The notes beneath the pieces were generated by a model, which saw only the letters and a program-made list of their open reading frames with translations, was not told where the DNA came from and did not search any database. The translations under genes were made by a program, and so were the position numbers. 53,676 nt of DNA, from positions 1-53,676 of the forward strand of contig CALVMB010000001.1 in assembly GCA_944341895.1 (NCBI GenBank), written 5' to 3'. Source of the stretch: an uncultured Clostridia bacterium (GTDB lineage Bacteria; Bacillota; Clostridia; Christensenellales; Borkfalkiaceae). This document shows, in pieces, positions 35,301-43,503 of the stretch (position 1 is the stretch's first letter; each line of letters begins with the position of its first letter).

Positions 35301-38022
35301 GCACCAGCGTGCCCAATTTCTTACGCGTGAACGAACTGATGCGCTGGCGGTAAAAATCGAGGAACAGGCTCAGATAGTTTTTGAGATGTTTGATCTCGGC
35401 GAGCAATACTTCCGCGGCATAATACACGCGGTTGCGCACCGACGAATCGTACTCGACGATGTTGACGTTTTCAAACGGGGTATGATAGACGCCGCCGCAC
35501 TGCTTTGCCGCCGCGGCGACCTCGACGAGCATGCCCTCGTACTTTTCCAGTTTTTCCTTGGTCAGGCTGTCGTAAAAGGTGCTTTCGATGTCCAGCACGT
35601 CGGGCGCGTTCTTGTTTTTGAGGTAGATGAGGATGCCCTCGTACACCGAAACGCCCAGGCGGCGGGGCTTGTGCAGCGCGGCGATCGGCTCGTTGAGCGC
35701 GCGGCGCACCTCGTCGATCTGTTCGCTTTTGGAGGCGAAATCCGGGCTGTCCTGTTCGGCGGCGAGCGAAAGCGTGGTCTCCAGTTTTTTGAGCAGTTGG
35801 GATTTATCCGTCTTATTGGAATGCAGTTCGAGGCAGAAATCGCCCAGGCCGATGGAATCCAGGCGCTTTTTGACGACGGAGAGCGCCGCCTGCTTTTCGG
35901 CGACGAACAGAACGCGCTTGCCGCGGTTGAGGCAGTTGGCGATGATGTTGGTGATGGTCTGGCTCTTGCCCGTGCCGGGCGGCCCGTGCAGGACGAACGT
36001 CGTGCCCGCGACCGCCTCCGCCACCGCGGCGAACTGCGAGCCGTCCGCCGTGAGCGGCGAGAGGATCTCGGACGGGAGATAGTCGTCCTCCGCCTTGTCC
36101 TCGAAGACGGTATTGCCCAGATCCAGGCGGTTTTCGAGCAGCGAACGCACAATGGCGTTTTTGCGGAATTTATCGATGTTCTTGCGGACGTCGTTCCACA
36201 TCGCGTAGCGCGCAAAGGAGAAGTTGGCAAGATACACTTCGTCCAGCACGTCCCAGCGCTTCATGTTGAGGATCTCCATCTTGACCATCGCCATGATCTC
36301 GGAGATCTTGATGCCGCCCGCGATGTTGTCCAGGCCGCGGATGTCGATCTTGAATTCGCGCAGCAAAAATTCGAGCAGGGTGCTGTTGAAGCGCATCTCC
36401 TCCTCGGTAAAGCGCACGGTGTGGCCCTTGCCGCCCTTGCCGCGCTCGATGCGCACGGGGCAGAGAACGAGGGGCGCGTAGCGCACTTCGCCCCCGTCGT
36501 GTTCGTACCATTTCAGAAATCCGAAGGCGAGGAAAAGCACGTTCGCGCCCGCCTCCTCTTCGGCGGTCTTTGCCTTTTTGGTGAGAAAGCGGACGACGTC
36601 CTCGATCTCTTTGAGTTCGGAAAAGGTACGCAGGCGCTTGTTTTTGAGTTCGACGCTGAGCAGTTCGGACAGCGCCGAATAGGCGGACGCGCCCGTGAAA
36701 TAGGCGTCCGGCGAGACCTGGCGCATGTCCGCGGTGCGTTCGAGAATGGTGAACGGCTCTCCCCCCGCCATGCTCTCGTACGTCTGGCCGATGTCCGCCG
36801 AGATGACGTGCAGCACGTTTTTGTCGGGGCGGAAATTGAGCAGTGCGTTTTTGAGGGAAAGGTCGAGCAGGCGGCGCTCCCACTGCTTGTTTTTGGTCGC
36901 CTTGCCGTCCAGGCTGAGTTTGCGCGCGCCCGCGATCGCCTCGGGCGCGGCGTCGATGTCCGTCTCCCCTTCGCCCAGCAGTTCGTAGCCCTGGATGCCC
37001 TTGACTTTGAGCGGCAGAGGCAACACGCGCGCCAGGCGGCAGCGCTTGACGTCGATGACGGTATCGAACCAGCCGTTTTCCAGTTTCTGCGCGAAGTGCT
37101 TTTCCGCCGCGGTATAGTTGACGTTGTGTCCGGCGAACACGTCCTCCGCGTCGATCATGCTGACGTTGTTGATGCCGCCCGCGATGTACTTTTGCAGGAG
37201 CACGACGTCGTCGCTGACGCAATCGGAAAAACAGTTATCGTACAGCCACGCGCCGCAGGCGACGCTCTTTTCGCCCACCGCGATGACGGGATGGAGCCCC
37301 GCGCACTCGAAGCAGGAGGCGAGGAAGAGCACCAGTTCGAAGGAGGTGCCCACCTTGTTTTTGAAAATTTTGGTGATATCGCCCACGGGCATGGGCTCGT
37401 TGTAATTGAATTCCGCCGCCGATTTTTCGATGGTCTGCTTTTTGACGACGGCATAGATCGCCGCACAGATCTGGCGGATCTTGCTCTTGTCCCCTTCCTG
37501 ATACCCGCGCCATTCGCAGGCGATGTTCCACTTTTTGAGTTGCTCCTGCGCCTCGCTGAGCACGCGCAGGCAGTCGGCGACCTTGGGGCGGACGAAGGAG
37601 GGCAGGATCTCGGCGTTGCCGCCCCGTCCGCACCAATAATCGAACGGAAGCACGGTCACGTCCGCCGTGCAGGACGCGATCTTGTCGTTGCCGTGCAGGA
37701 CGGTGACGCGCAGCGTCTGCACCCGCACTTCGGCAAGTTCGGTCAGATACAGCGGCGAGACGACGCTCTGCGCCGCGACCTCGACGGTGCTCTCGTAAGG
37801 CACTTCGTCGAAATGCTTGGTAAACGGGACCGTAAAGCCGTCCGCGCTCTCGATGACGACGTCAATGTTTTCGGCGGATTCCGCGCCCGCATTGCTCAGT
37901 TGCAATGTGGAAAACAGAGGCACGCGGTTGAAATAATCGGCATAACTGTAAAACTGCTGTACCTTTGCGCTGATCGAGATGCCCTCTTTGAGCATCGCCT
38001 TGACGGATTTTTTCGCTGCCAT
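32353..38022 (-). CDS. DUF4011-helicase-nuclease (Hhe-like)
   Basis: This giant 1889-residue protein has a beta-sandwich-like N-terminus and a transglutaminase-like segment (about 220-265). DUF4011 starts near W381 (WERRLLDLSLKNALLNFRP). The split SF1 helicase core has Walker A GPPGTGKS with K686, Walker B D1300-E-A-S, GDPKQLPP, QGDERD and NVAVSRARE. A Vsr/MTES_1575-like domain follows (about 1600-1700), then a C-terminal DUF3320-like part. The nuclease domain keeps D1620 (KIDCAV) but has M1637 where relatives have the catalytic Glu of IECDG, and lacks the following YH. The order matches Hhe-type defence proteins as I recall them. The start ATG has GAGGAG; a SigA promoter lies 80 bases upstream. 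Confidence 0.88.
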   Translation of the reverse strand: MAAKKSVKAMLKEGISISAKVQQFYSYADYFNRVPLFSTLQLSNAGAESAENIDVVIESADGFTVPFTKHFDEVPYESTVEVAAQSVVSPLYLTELAEVRVQTLRVTVLHGNDKIASCTADVTVLPFDYWCGRGGNAEILPSFVRPKVADCLRVLSEAQEQLKKWNIACEWRGYQEGDKSKIRQICAAIYAVVKKQTIEKSAAEFNYNEPMPVGDITKIFKNKVGTSFELVLFLASCFECAGLHPVIAVGEKSVACGAWLYDNCFSDCVSDDVVLLQKYIAGGINNVSMIDAEDVFAGHNVNYTAAEKHFAQKLENGWFDTVIDVKRCRLARVLPLPLKVKGIQGYELLGEGETDIDAAPEAIAGARKLSLDGKATKNKQWERRLLDLSLKNALLNFRPDKNVLHVISADIGQTYESMAGGEPFTILERTADMRQVSPDAYFTGASAYSALSELLSVELKNKRLRTFSELKEIEDVVRFLTKKAKTAEEEAGANVLFLAFGFLKWYEHDGGEVRYAPLVLCPVRIERGKGGKGHTVRFTEEEMRFNSTLLEFLLREFKIDIRGLDNIAGGIKISEIMAMVKMEILNMKRWDVLDEVYLANFSFARYAMWNDVRKNIDKFRKNAIVRSLLENRLDLGNTVFEDKAEDDYLPSEILSPLTADGSQFAAVAEAVAGTTFVLHGPPGTGKSQTITNIIANCLNRGKRVLFVAEKQAALSVVKKRLDSIGLGDFCLELHSNKTDKSQLLKKLETTLSLAAEQDSPDFASKSEQIDEVRRALNEPIAALHKPRRLGVSVYEGILIYLKNKNAPDVLDIESTFYDSLTKEKLEKYEGMLVEVAAAAKQCGGVYHTPFENVNIVEYDSSVRNRVYYAAEVLLAEIKHLKNYLSLFLDFYRQRISSFTRKKLGTLVQLIEMLSSGETDKYFTSDENEFYVFFNANRRLDRLLGNYFKRFKTLIDLDVDPAVVEQELDNWGENCRSSKVLNTLVKRLRKAALGDLSGEDEFKYVGIVAQIYEDLQLIKGSTKLAANFTDRGGRINFRRREEFLDSLKQLHALAEGVFMDYNADSFNSVCVRATAGNYARPVLDGLRQAIEGFTDCLDSFCSIIGAEEDKYYDEDLLDYFNGKAGALIDNIDMLAAWCLFKKISAQLNAEGLNFITDSLESGAVNSENILESFRKNVYRNFIETNIGTDPVLSKFSASVLEEKIEQFRSLDEQYCKLSKEHIRNRLIAGLPTTSTEGELSLEVLAFQRIVKGNMRGMTFKEFLAEIPNLFARLAPCVLMSPITVAQYLQPEADLFDLVVFDEASQLPTSEAIGALARAKSAVIVGDPKQLPPTSFFSSGYVDEENLDAEDLESILDDCLALSIPEKHLNWHYRSKHESLIAFSNIMYYGNKLCTFPSPDAMESKVRLALVEDGVYDRGFTKRNKAEAEALVAEVVRRLKDPKLSKSSIGIVTFSTAQQDYIERRLGEAITKNRLDDIAYEREEPLFVKNLENVQGDERDVILFSVCYGPDRAGHVSLNFGPLNQVGGWRRLNVAVSRAREEMIVFSSMTSAMINLAKTNSKGVAGLKAFLEFAERGKTTLAINSEELKTANSGIGKYIARELRTYGYECRYDVGVSDFKIDCAVVDPKNKKRFILAVMCDGVTAARSCAKDRNILQVQTLKLNNWNVVRLFTINFINNPKREIKKIKDILDRLTGIEKGSRDHLVKYRRNYRYAKLEQKQCLSQYVTGGENDADIAARLKAIAAAEEPLSDRFLMKRCLASLGVQKYGVKVEERMRNLINLCELKSEQLCGRTYLRRTDKCLECDFYRVESDPVRKSEEDFTPYEMLALIKGLLENKVSLYLDELTSLVCAELQVSRPSDKFIDFIGDCVSLGVERALFVRSVSDRISLS

Positions 38023-38103
38023 CTGGTCTCCTCGCTTTGTCCGCGCCGCCGCATGCAAACGGAGCGCGCCGCGCCCCGCTCGGGCGCTCGTCCATATGTT
38101 TCC

Positions 38104-38132
38104 ATTATACACCAAATGCCGCTGTTTAGCAA
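38104..38132 (-). promoter_or_regulatory. SigA promoter of the nine-gene operon
   Basis: TTGCTA (38127-38132), a 17-base spacer and a perfect TATAAT (38104-38109) lie on the minus strand, about 80 bases before the helicase start. No other strong promoter was seen down to 22807. Confidence 0.85.
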
Positions 38133-38401
38133 GCATGCGCCGCAAAAAATCGCCGCAATCTTGGGCGGAGAAACAGGAAAGCGCGCGAACGGCATACCTT
38201 CTGCCGCCGCGGTGCGCCGCGCGGACTGCGGTTATTGCCAACCCGCGGCGCGATTAAACGTGCGCGGCGGGCCCGGCGCCCATGCGGCGGGGCCGCGCGC
38301 GGGACGGCAACGGGCGATAACGGGCGGCAAGAGCGGCGGAGCGCGAAACAAACGGACCGCCGCCTGCCCGTTCACGCAGATAAGAGGCGCGCAAGGGCAT
38401 G
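38133..38401. other. GC-rich gap with no gene
   Basis: The 393 bases between yjjG and the helicase hold the yjjG terminator at one end and the helicase promoter at the other. The middle is very GC-rich with many short GGCGG/CCGCC runs. No start codon with a ribosome site, RNA motif or clear repeat was found in it. Confidence 0.6.
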
Positions 38402-38426
38402 AAAAAAGACCGTATTCACGGCCTTT
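38402..38426 (-). terminator. Terminator overlapping the yjjG stop codon
   Basis: A 9-position stem with one mismatch (38405-38413 and 38418-38426, loop ATTC) is followed on the minus strand by TTTTTT. The yjjG stop codon (38416-38418) lies in the loop, so translation and termination are physically linked. Confidence 0.82.
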
Positions 38427-39099
38427 GATCGATGATGCGGAGAATTTCCGCATAGGTGCGGGCGGTATGGTCGGGACACGCGCCGACGGGTTCTTTGCCC
38501 GCCGCGTTGTACCAGACGCATTCGATGCCCGCGTTGTTGGCGCCCGCGATGTCCGAGGAAAGCGAATCGCCGATGACCAGGCACCGTTCGCGCGGCGCGC
38601 CGACGCGGGCGAGCGCGTACTCGAAAAAGCGCCTGTCTGGCTTGGCAAAACCGATCTCATCCGAGACGAACACGCCCTCGAAAAAGCCGTGCAGCCCCAC
38701 CGCGTCCAGCCTGCCGTACTGCGCGGCGGGCGTGCCGTTGGTGATCAGCCACACCCTGCCGCGGCGTTTGAGTTCGTCCAAAAATTCCCGCGCGCCGCCG
38801 AGCAGATACCCCGTGCGGCACAGCCTGCCGAAGTACCGCTCGTTCACCGCACGCGCGTCCGCCTGCACGCCGCAACGGGCAAAAAAGCGCTCAAAACGGG
38901 CGAGCACGAGGGCGGATTTGGCGATCTCGCCCCGCTCGTATTCCCGCCATACGCCGTCGTTGACGGCTTTGAATTCGTCATAGCGCGCGGCGAGCGCGGG
39001 CAACCCCGCCCCCTCCATCGCAGCGGCGAAACATTCGCGCGACGAGCGGACAAAATCCAGGATGGTCTCGTCCGCATCCAGCAAAAAATCAGTTTTCAC
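38416..39099 (-). CDS. YjjG-family HAD nucleotidase
   Basis: This 227-residue HAD hydrolase has nucleophile motif I D8-A-D10-E-T, motif II LITNGT, the lysine in FAKPDRRFFEYAL and motif IV GDSLSSDIAGANNAG. It fits the YjjG/YfnB group, which dephosphorylates pyrimidine and noncanonical nucleotides. The start is GTG at 39097-39099 with GAGG upstream, 11 bases inside the end of helD. It ends in a terminator, so helD-yjjG is a two-gene unit. The exact substrate is not shown by sequence. Confidence 0.92.
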   Translation of the reverse strand: MKTDFLLDADETILDFVRSSRECFAAAMEGAGLPALAARYDEFKAVNDGVWREYERGEIAKSALVLARFERFFARCGVQADARAVNERYFGRLCRTGYLLGGAREFLDELKRRGRVWLITNGTPAAQYGRLDAVGLHGFFEGVFVSDEIGFAKPDRRFFEYALARVGAPRERCLVIGDSLSSDIAGANNAGIECVWYNAAGKEPVGACPDHTARTYAEILRIIDQRP

Positions 39100-41479
39100 G
39101 CCGTTTTTCCTCGATGATCGCCAGTTCTTTGAGCGCGCGCGTATAGGCGATGTACTTTTCGTTGGGCGTCATGCGCGCGTCCGCGACGGCGACGCAGGTA
39201 AATTCCAGCCCCTTGGATTCGTACACCGTCATGAGATTGATCTTCTTTTTGGACAGTTTGCCCGTTTCGCCGAGGACATTGTACGTCTTGCGGCGGTATT
39301 TTTCCAGTTCGCGTTCGGAGACGATGACCGCTTTCAGCCCCTTTTTTTCGCGGAAGAACGCGCCGATGCCGCGCGGGACGATGCGCGCCACGGGCGGGCC
39401 GTCGAACCCGATGGACTGCATGGGGATGTGCAGCGTGCCCGCGACAAATTCGACGATCTGGTTGGTGTTGCGGTAGTTCTGGTCCAGTTCGTACACGGGA
39501 CCGTCCTGCACGCTCGACCAGTCGGTCAGACCGCGGTAGCCCGTGACGTTCTGTGCGAGGTCGCCGTAGATATTGAACGAGGCGTCCGGATTGACGAGGC
39601 GCAGCAATTTGTATTCGTTGACGGAGATGTCCTGCCCCTCGTCCACGAACACCAGCCCGAAGCGCGGCTCGAGCGACTTGCCCGAAAGCGCCAGCAGCAG
39701 GCAGAGCGCGTACGCGTCGCCGCGCACCAGTCCCTTGCCCATGCCGAATTTGTTTTTGACTTTGCGCACGATCTCTTTATAAAAGAAACGGAGCAGTTCG
39801 ACGGTGCTGCCGCACTTGCCGACTTTAACAAAATATGTGTTGCCGCAGAGCGTTTCGAACAGTTCGCAAAAACCCAAAAAGCCCTCTTCGATCGCCTGCA
39901 CGCGGGTGCGGATGCGCGCGATCTCTTCGAGCAGTTCGCCGCGGCGGGCGATGCGGTCGGCATACGTCTCGATCTCCTTGCCCCCGCGGATGATCTTATA
40001 GCGGCGCAGATCGACGATCTCCCGCCCCACCGCGTCTTCGAGAGAGGCGAGGTCGTGCAACGCACCATCGCCCACGCGGGCGTGGTTGCGCGCGATAAAG
40101 GAGGCGGCGCGGTAAAAGGAGAGCACGTCGCGGTAAAAAGTGCTGCGGCTGCCCTGCCCGCGCCCGATCCCGCGCGTAAAAAATTCTTCCGCGCCCGTGA
40201 CCTCGTTCATCAGTTCGCGGTACGGCTTGGTATAATACAATCCCCCTTCGGGGCGTTCCTTGATCTCGCCCAGCACGGCGCGGCGGACGCGCACGCTCGC
40301 GTTCTTGATATCGGCGAACGCCTCCAACTGCGCGCGGCAGTTCTGCGCCGCCGCGGCGATGACGGGCGCGCATTCCGCGCTCGAAAACATGCCCGCGATG
40401 CTCTCGTAGATCTTTTCCAGTTTCTTTTCCGCGTCTTTGTAGAAGCGGTCGGAATAGATATAATCGAGATAGCGCAGGGGCACTTTGGCGGTTTCGTCCG
40501 TCTTTTCGTCCACCTCCAGCCCCTCGTTGCGCAATAGTTGGCGGAAATAGGCGTCGATGGTGGTCGTGCGCACCTTTTCCAGTTCGAGCACCTGCGAAAG
40601 TTCGTCGATAAAGGCGTTGAAGGAGTTGCTCGGCGTGATGACGAGCACGTCGCGCGGGCGCAGGTTCTCGTTGTTGTACATGAGAAAACTCAGGCGGTGC
40701 AGCATGATCATGGTTTTGCCGCTGCCCGCACAGCCCTGCAAAACAAAATTGTCGCGTTCGGGCTTGGTGATGATGTCGTACTGCTTTTCCTGGATGGTCT
40801 CGATGATGTCCGAGATCTCCACGCTCTCCTTGCGCGTGCGCAGGATCTCTTTGAGGTAGGGATCGAAGATGATCTCCTCGTCCCTGCCCGCGATCTCCTC
40901 TTTGGTCAGGAATTCTTTGAGGCTGAGATACTCGTTTTTGAAATCGAGGAACTTTCCGTTCGCCGTGCGCAGGGCGCGGCGCAGGACCAGTTTATAGTTG
41001 TATTCGTTGATGGAAAACTGGATCTGGCTCTTCTGGTAGTACTTGCGGGCGAGCGGGGCGCGCCAGTCCACGATCTCCATTTCCAGATCGCCTTTCTTGC
41101 CGATGTAGTAACTGTTGTACCCTTCCTGCGGGTCGATCAGGTCCATGCGCGCGAAATACGGTTCGACGAAAAAGCCCTTGTAACTTTCGATCTCTTCGCG
41201 CCAGGCGCGGATCTCGGCATTGCGGCTGATGATGGTGCGGTAATTTTCGGCAGAGAAATCCTCCGCGCGCAAACGCGCGGCTTCGTCCTGTGCCGTCTTG
41301 ATCTTCAGTTTGAGTTTGTTGATGTAGCAGGCCTTGAGCAGCGTCATCACCGCCTGCACGCGGCGGTCCTCGTACGCCCTCTGTTTTTCTTCGTCCAAAA
41401 GATCCAGATAAAACTGCTTGTCCGGTTCTTTATGACTTTTCACTGCCTGCAATGCTTCTTCCGTCGTCAGTTCCGTCAT
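39089..41479 (-). CDS. HelD-type RNA polymerase recycling ATPase
   Basis: This 796-residue UvrD-like protein has an N-terminal coiled coil (about 15-110), the HelD block YIGKKGDLEMEIVDWRAPLARKYY (about 125-148), Walker A G249-C-A-G-S-G-K-T256, a DEGQD Walker B, and C-terminal ESKGLEF and AYTRALKEL motifs. HelD enters the RNA polymerase channels and removes stalled polymerase from DNA. Some relatives give rifampicin tolerance. It has an extended -10 promoter. A general repair helicase is less likely because of the VDWRAP block. Confidence 0.9.
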   Translation of the reverse strand: MTELTTEEALQAVKSHKEPDKQFYLDLLDEEKQRAYEDRRVQAVMTLLKACYINKLKLKIKTAQDEAARLRAEDFSAENYRTIISRNAEIRAWREEIESYKGFFVEPYFARMDLIDPQEGYNSYYIGKKGDLEMEIVDWRAPLARKYYQKSQIQFSINEYNYKLVLRRALRTANGKFLDFKNEYLSLKEFLTKEEIAGRDEEIIFDPYLKEILRTRKESVEISDIIETIQEKQYDIITKPERDNFVLQGCAGSGKTMIMLHRLSFLMYNNENLRPRDVLVITPSNSFNAFIDELSQVLELEKVRTTTIDAYFRQLLRNEGLEVDEKTDETAKVPLRYLDYIYSDRFYKDAEKKLEKIYESIAGMFSSAECAPVIAAAAQNCRAQLEAFADIKNASVRVRRAVLGEIKERPEGGLYYTKPYRELMNEVTGAEEFFTRGIGRGQGSRSTFYRDVLSFYRAASFIARNHARVGDGALHDLASLEDAVGREIVDLRRYKIIRGGKEIETYADRIARRGELLEEIARIRTRVQAIEEGFLGFCELFETLCGNTYFVKVGKCGSTVELLRFFYKEIVRKVKNKFGMGKGLVRGDAYALCLLLALSGKSLEPRFGLVFVDEGQDISVNEYKLLRLVNPDASFNIYGDLAQNVTGYRGLTDWSSVQDGPVYELDQNYRNTNQIVEFVAGTLHIPMQSIGFDGPPVARIVPRGIGAFFREKKGLKAVIVSERELEKYRRKTYNVLGETGKLSKKKINLMTVYESKGLEFTCVAVADARMTPNEKYIAYTRALKELAIIEEKRREN

Positions 41480-41535
41480 GATCCTTAATTTCCTGTTTTT
41501 TTGAACGGCGGAGCACCGTTCCCCCTTATTGAATT

Positions 41536-41544
41536 AGTATAGCA
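41536..41544 (-). promoter_or_regulatory. Extended -10 promoter of helD
   Basis: TGCTATACT on the minus strand is an extended -10 box with a weak -35 (TTCTTT). It lies just after the hairpin that ends the upstream SDR transcript. Confidence 0.6.
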
Positions 41545-41553
41545 CATCCCTTT

Positions 41554-41598
41554 CAAAAAAGAAATACCTTTGCGAAAAATTTCGCAAAGGTATTTTTT
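41554..41598. terminator. Terminator of the gua operon
   Basis: A 14-base-pair inverted repeat (ATACCTTTGCGAAA at 41564-41577 and complement at 41580-41593) is followed on the minus strand by TTCTTTTTT and on the plus side by TTTTTT. It lies about 65 bases past the SDR stop. Confidence 0.85.
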
Positions 41599-41641
41599 GC
41601 CCGTTCATATTTGCTGCCAAACGCAAATAACGGCATATACC

Positions 41642-41661
41642 GACGTCCGCATGCGGACGTC
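41642..41661. repeat. Perfect 20-base palindrome
   Basis: GACGTCCGCATGCGGACGTC is fully self-complementary and touches the last two bases of the SDR stop codon. It could be a protein-binding dyad or a cruciform. With no loop it is a poor RNA hairpin, and no second copy was noticed. Confidence 0.6.
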
Positions 41662-42502
41662 AGTCCAAATCCTGCTGGCACAGCCACAACTTCATCATGG
41701 CGCGCTGAGGCAGAAATTTGGCAAGAACATGGCAGAATTTGACATATCCGCCGTATACCGACATGTCCTTACCGCGCCTTGCGTCTTTGAGCGCTTTGCT
41801 CGCCACGTCACGCGGCTGTGCCATATGGCAAAAGCGCGTGGTCGCCTTTTTTCCGCCCGTCGCGGCGCGGCCGTACAGGTCCGTGCGGATCCAGCCGGGA
41901 CACACCGCCGTAACGGCGATGCCGCGGCCGCGCAATTCCACGTTCAACGCGCGCGAATAATTGCGCACGAACGCCTTGGTGGAACTGTACAGATTCTGGT
42001 ACGGCAAGGGCTGGAACGCCGCCTGCGAAGCGATGTTGAGCATATGCGCGCCCCGCGGCATGTGCGGGATGCATGCGTTCGCCATGCTGACCACGCCGCC
42101 GACGTTGAGGTCGATCATGTTGCGCGCCTCTTCGTCGGGGATGTCCTCCCACGAACCGAATTTGGCGAACCCCGCGTTGTTGACGAGCACGGCGATGCGC
42201 ACGCCCGCGGGGACGGACGCGCCGAACGCGCGGATCGCCGCCCCGTCCGAAACGTCCATGGGAACGGGGACGACCTTTCCCCCGCATTCCTGTGCGAGCG
42301 CACGCAGTTTGTCCGCACTGCGCGCGATCGCCCACACCTCGTCCAGCGCGGGATCGGCGCAGAGCAGGCGCACGAATTCCGCGCCCAATCCGCCGCTCGC
42401 GCCCGTGACGACGGCGACTGTCTTTTCGCCCGCCCTCTTTTCAGCCGCGCAAAGCGCCGCCAATGACGGCGGCGCGGCGGGTTTTTTCCTGTTCCTGCTC
42501 AT
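41660..42502 (-). CDS. Short-chain dehydrogenase/reductase
   Basis: This 280-residue SDR has the NAD(P) site TGASGGLG near residue 34, the NNAG motif, the catalytic serine region NIASQAAFQ, and YxxxK as Y-S-S-T-K. A C-terminal part (VYGGYVKFCHVLAKFLPQR) resembles SDRs annotated as YqjQ/DltE-like with a membrane-seeking tail. The ATG overlaps the stop of the short GuaA (ATGA), so it is coupled to purine genes. The substrate is unknown and the link to GMP synthesis is not obvious. Confidence 0.88.
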   Translation of the reverse strand: MSRNRKKPAAPPSLAALCAAEKRAGEKTVAVVTGASGGLGAEFVRLLCADPALDEVWAIARSADKLRALAQECGGKVVPVPMDVSDGAAIRAFGASVPAGVRIAVLVNNAGFAKFGSWEDIPDEEARNMIDLNVGGVVSMANACIPHMPRGAHMLNIASQAAFQPLPYQNLYSSTKAFVRNYSRALNVELRGRGIAVTAVCPGWIRTDLYGRAATGGKKATTRFCHMAQPRDVASKALKDARRGKDMSVYGGYVKFCHVLAKFLPQRAMMKLWLCQQDLD

Positions 42503-43479
42503 TCCCATTCGATGGTGCCGCAGGGCTTGGGGGTGAGGTCGTACAAAACGCGGTTGACGCCCTTCACTTCCTTGGTGATGCGGTCGGTGATGTGCTGCAA
42601 CAGCGCGAACGGGACATCCTCGACGGTGGCGGTCATCGCGTCCTTGGTGTTGACCGCGCGGATGATGACGGGATACTCGAAACAGCGCTTGTTCTCCTTC
42701 ACGCCCACCGACTTGAAATCGGGCACGACGGTAAAATACTGCCAGACTTTGCCCGCCAGCCCGTTTTTGGCGAACTCTTCGCGCAGGATGGCGTCCGATT
42801 CGCGCACGCATTCCAGCCGGTCGCGCGTGATCGCGCCCAGACAGCGCACACCCAGTCCGGGACCGGGGAAAGGCTGGCGGTAGACCATGCCGTCCGGAAG
42901 GCCGAGCGCCTTGCCGACGACGCGCACCTCGTCCTTGAACAGGAATTTGAGCGGCTCAACCAGTTCGAACCTGAGGTCGTCGGGAAGCCCGCCCACGTTG
43001 TGGTGCGCCTTGACGGGGCCGCTTTCGAGGATGTCGGGATAGATGGTGCCCTGCGCGAGGAACTCGATGCCGTCCTGCTTGCGCGCCTCTTCCTCGAACA
43101 CGCGGATGAACTCCGCGCCGATGACCTTGCGTTTCTGTTCGGGCTCGGCGACGCCCGCCAGTTTGTCGAGGAAGCGGTCCACCGCGTCCACATAGACGAG
43201 GTTGGCGTTCATCTGATTTCTGAACACTTCGACGACCTGTTCGGGTTCGCCCTTGCGCAGAAGGCCGTGGTTGACGTGCACGCAGACGAGATTTTTGCCG
43301 ATGGCTTTGATGAGCAGCGCCGCCACGACGGACGAATCCACGCCGCCCGAAAGGGCGAGCAGGACCTTTTTGTCCCCGACCTGCGCTTTGACGGCGGCGA
43401 CCTGTTCGGCGATGAACGCATCCGCCTGTTCTTTTGTCTCGATGCGCGCCATGTTCTCGGGGCGCTTGTTGTTTTGCAT
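42499..43479 (-). CDS. GMP synthase-like ATP pyrophosphatase lacking the glutaminase domain
   Basis: This 326-residue protein matches only the C-terminal two-thirds of GuaA. The P-loop S44-G-G-V-D-S-S50, [29 protein letters not shown] and the dimerisation end PKPCGTIEWE are all intact. No glutamine amidotransferase gene is next to it, apart from the complete GuaA just upstream. Archaeal GuaA is split in this way. Here it would have to use free ammonia, borrow a glutaminase, or act on another nucleotide. The ATG has GAGGAGG and lies 24 bases after guaA. Confidence 0.93.
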   Translation of the reverse strand: MQNNKRPENMARIETKEQADAFIAEQVAAVKAQVGDKKVLLALSGGVDSSVVAALLIKAIGKNLVCVHVNHGLLRKGEPEQVVEVFRNQMNANLVYVDAVDRFLDKLAGVAEPEQKRKVIGAEFIRVFEEEARKQDGIEFLAQGTIYPDILESGPVKAHHNVGGLPDDLRFELVEPLKFLFKDEVRVVGKALGLPDGMVYRQPFPGPGLGVRCLGAITRDRLECVRESDAILREEFAKNGLAGKVWQYFTVVPDFKSVGVKENKRCFEYPVIIRAVNTKDAMTATVEDVPFALLQHITDRITKEVKGVNRVLYDLTPKPCGTIEWE

Positions 43480-43503
43480 TGTCTTTGTTCCTCCTCGGTG
43501 ATA

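Noticed and set aside
32662-39117. A 2151-codon open frame on the plus strand opposite the helicase gene
   Set aside because: It is antisense to the helicase, whose motifs are intact, and crosses the gap and yjjG.
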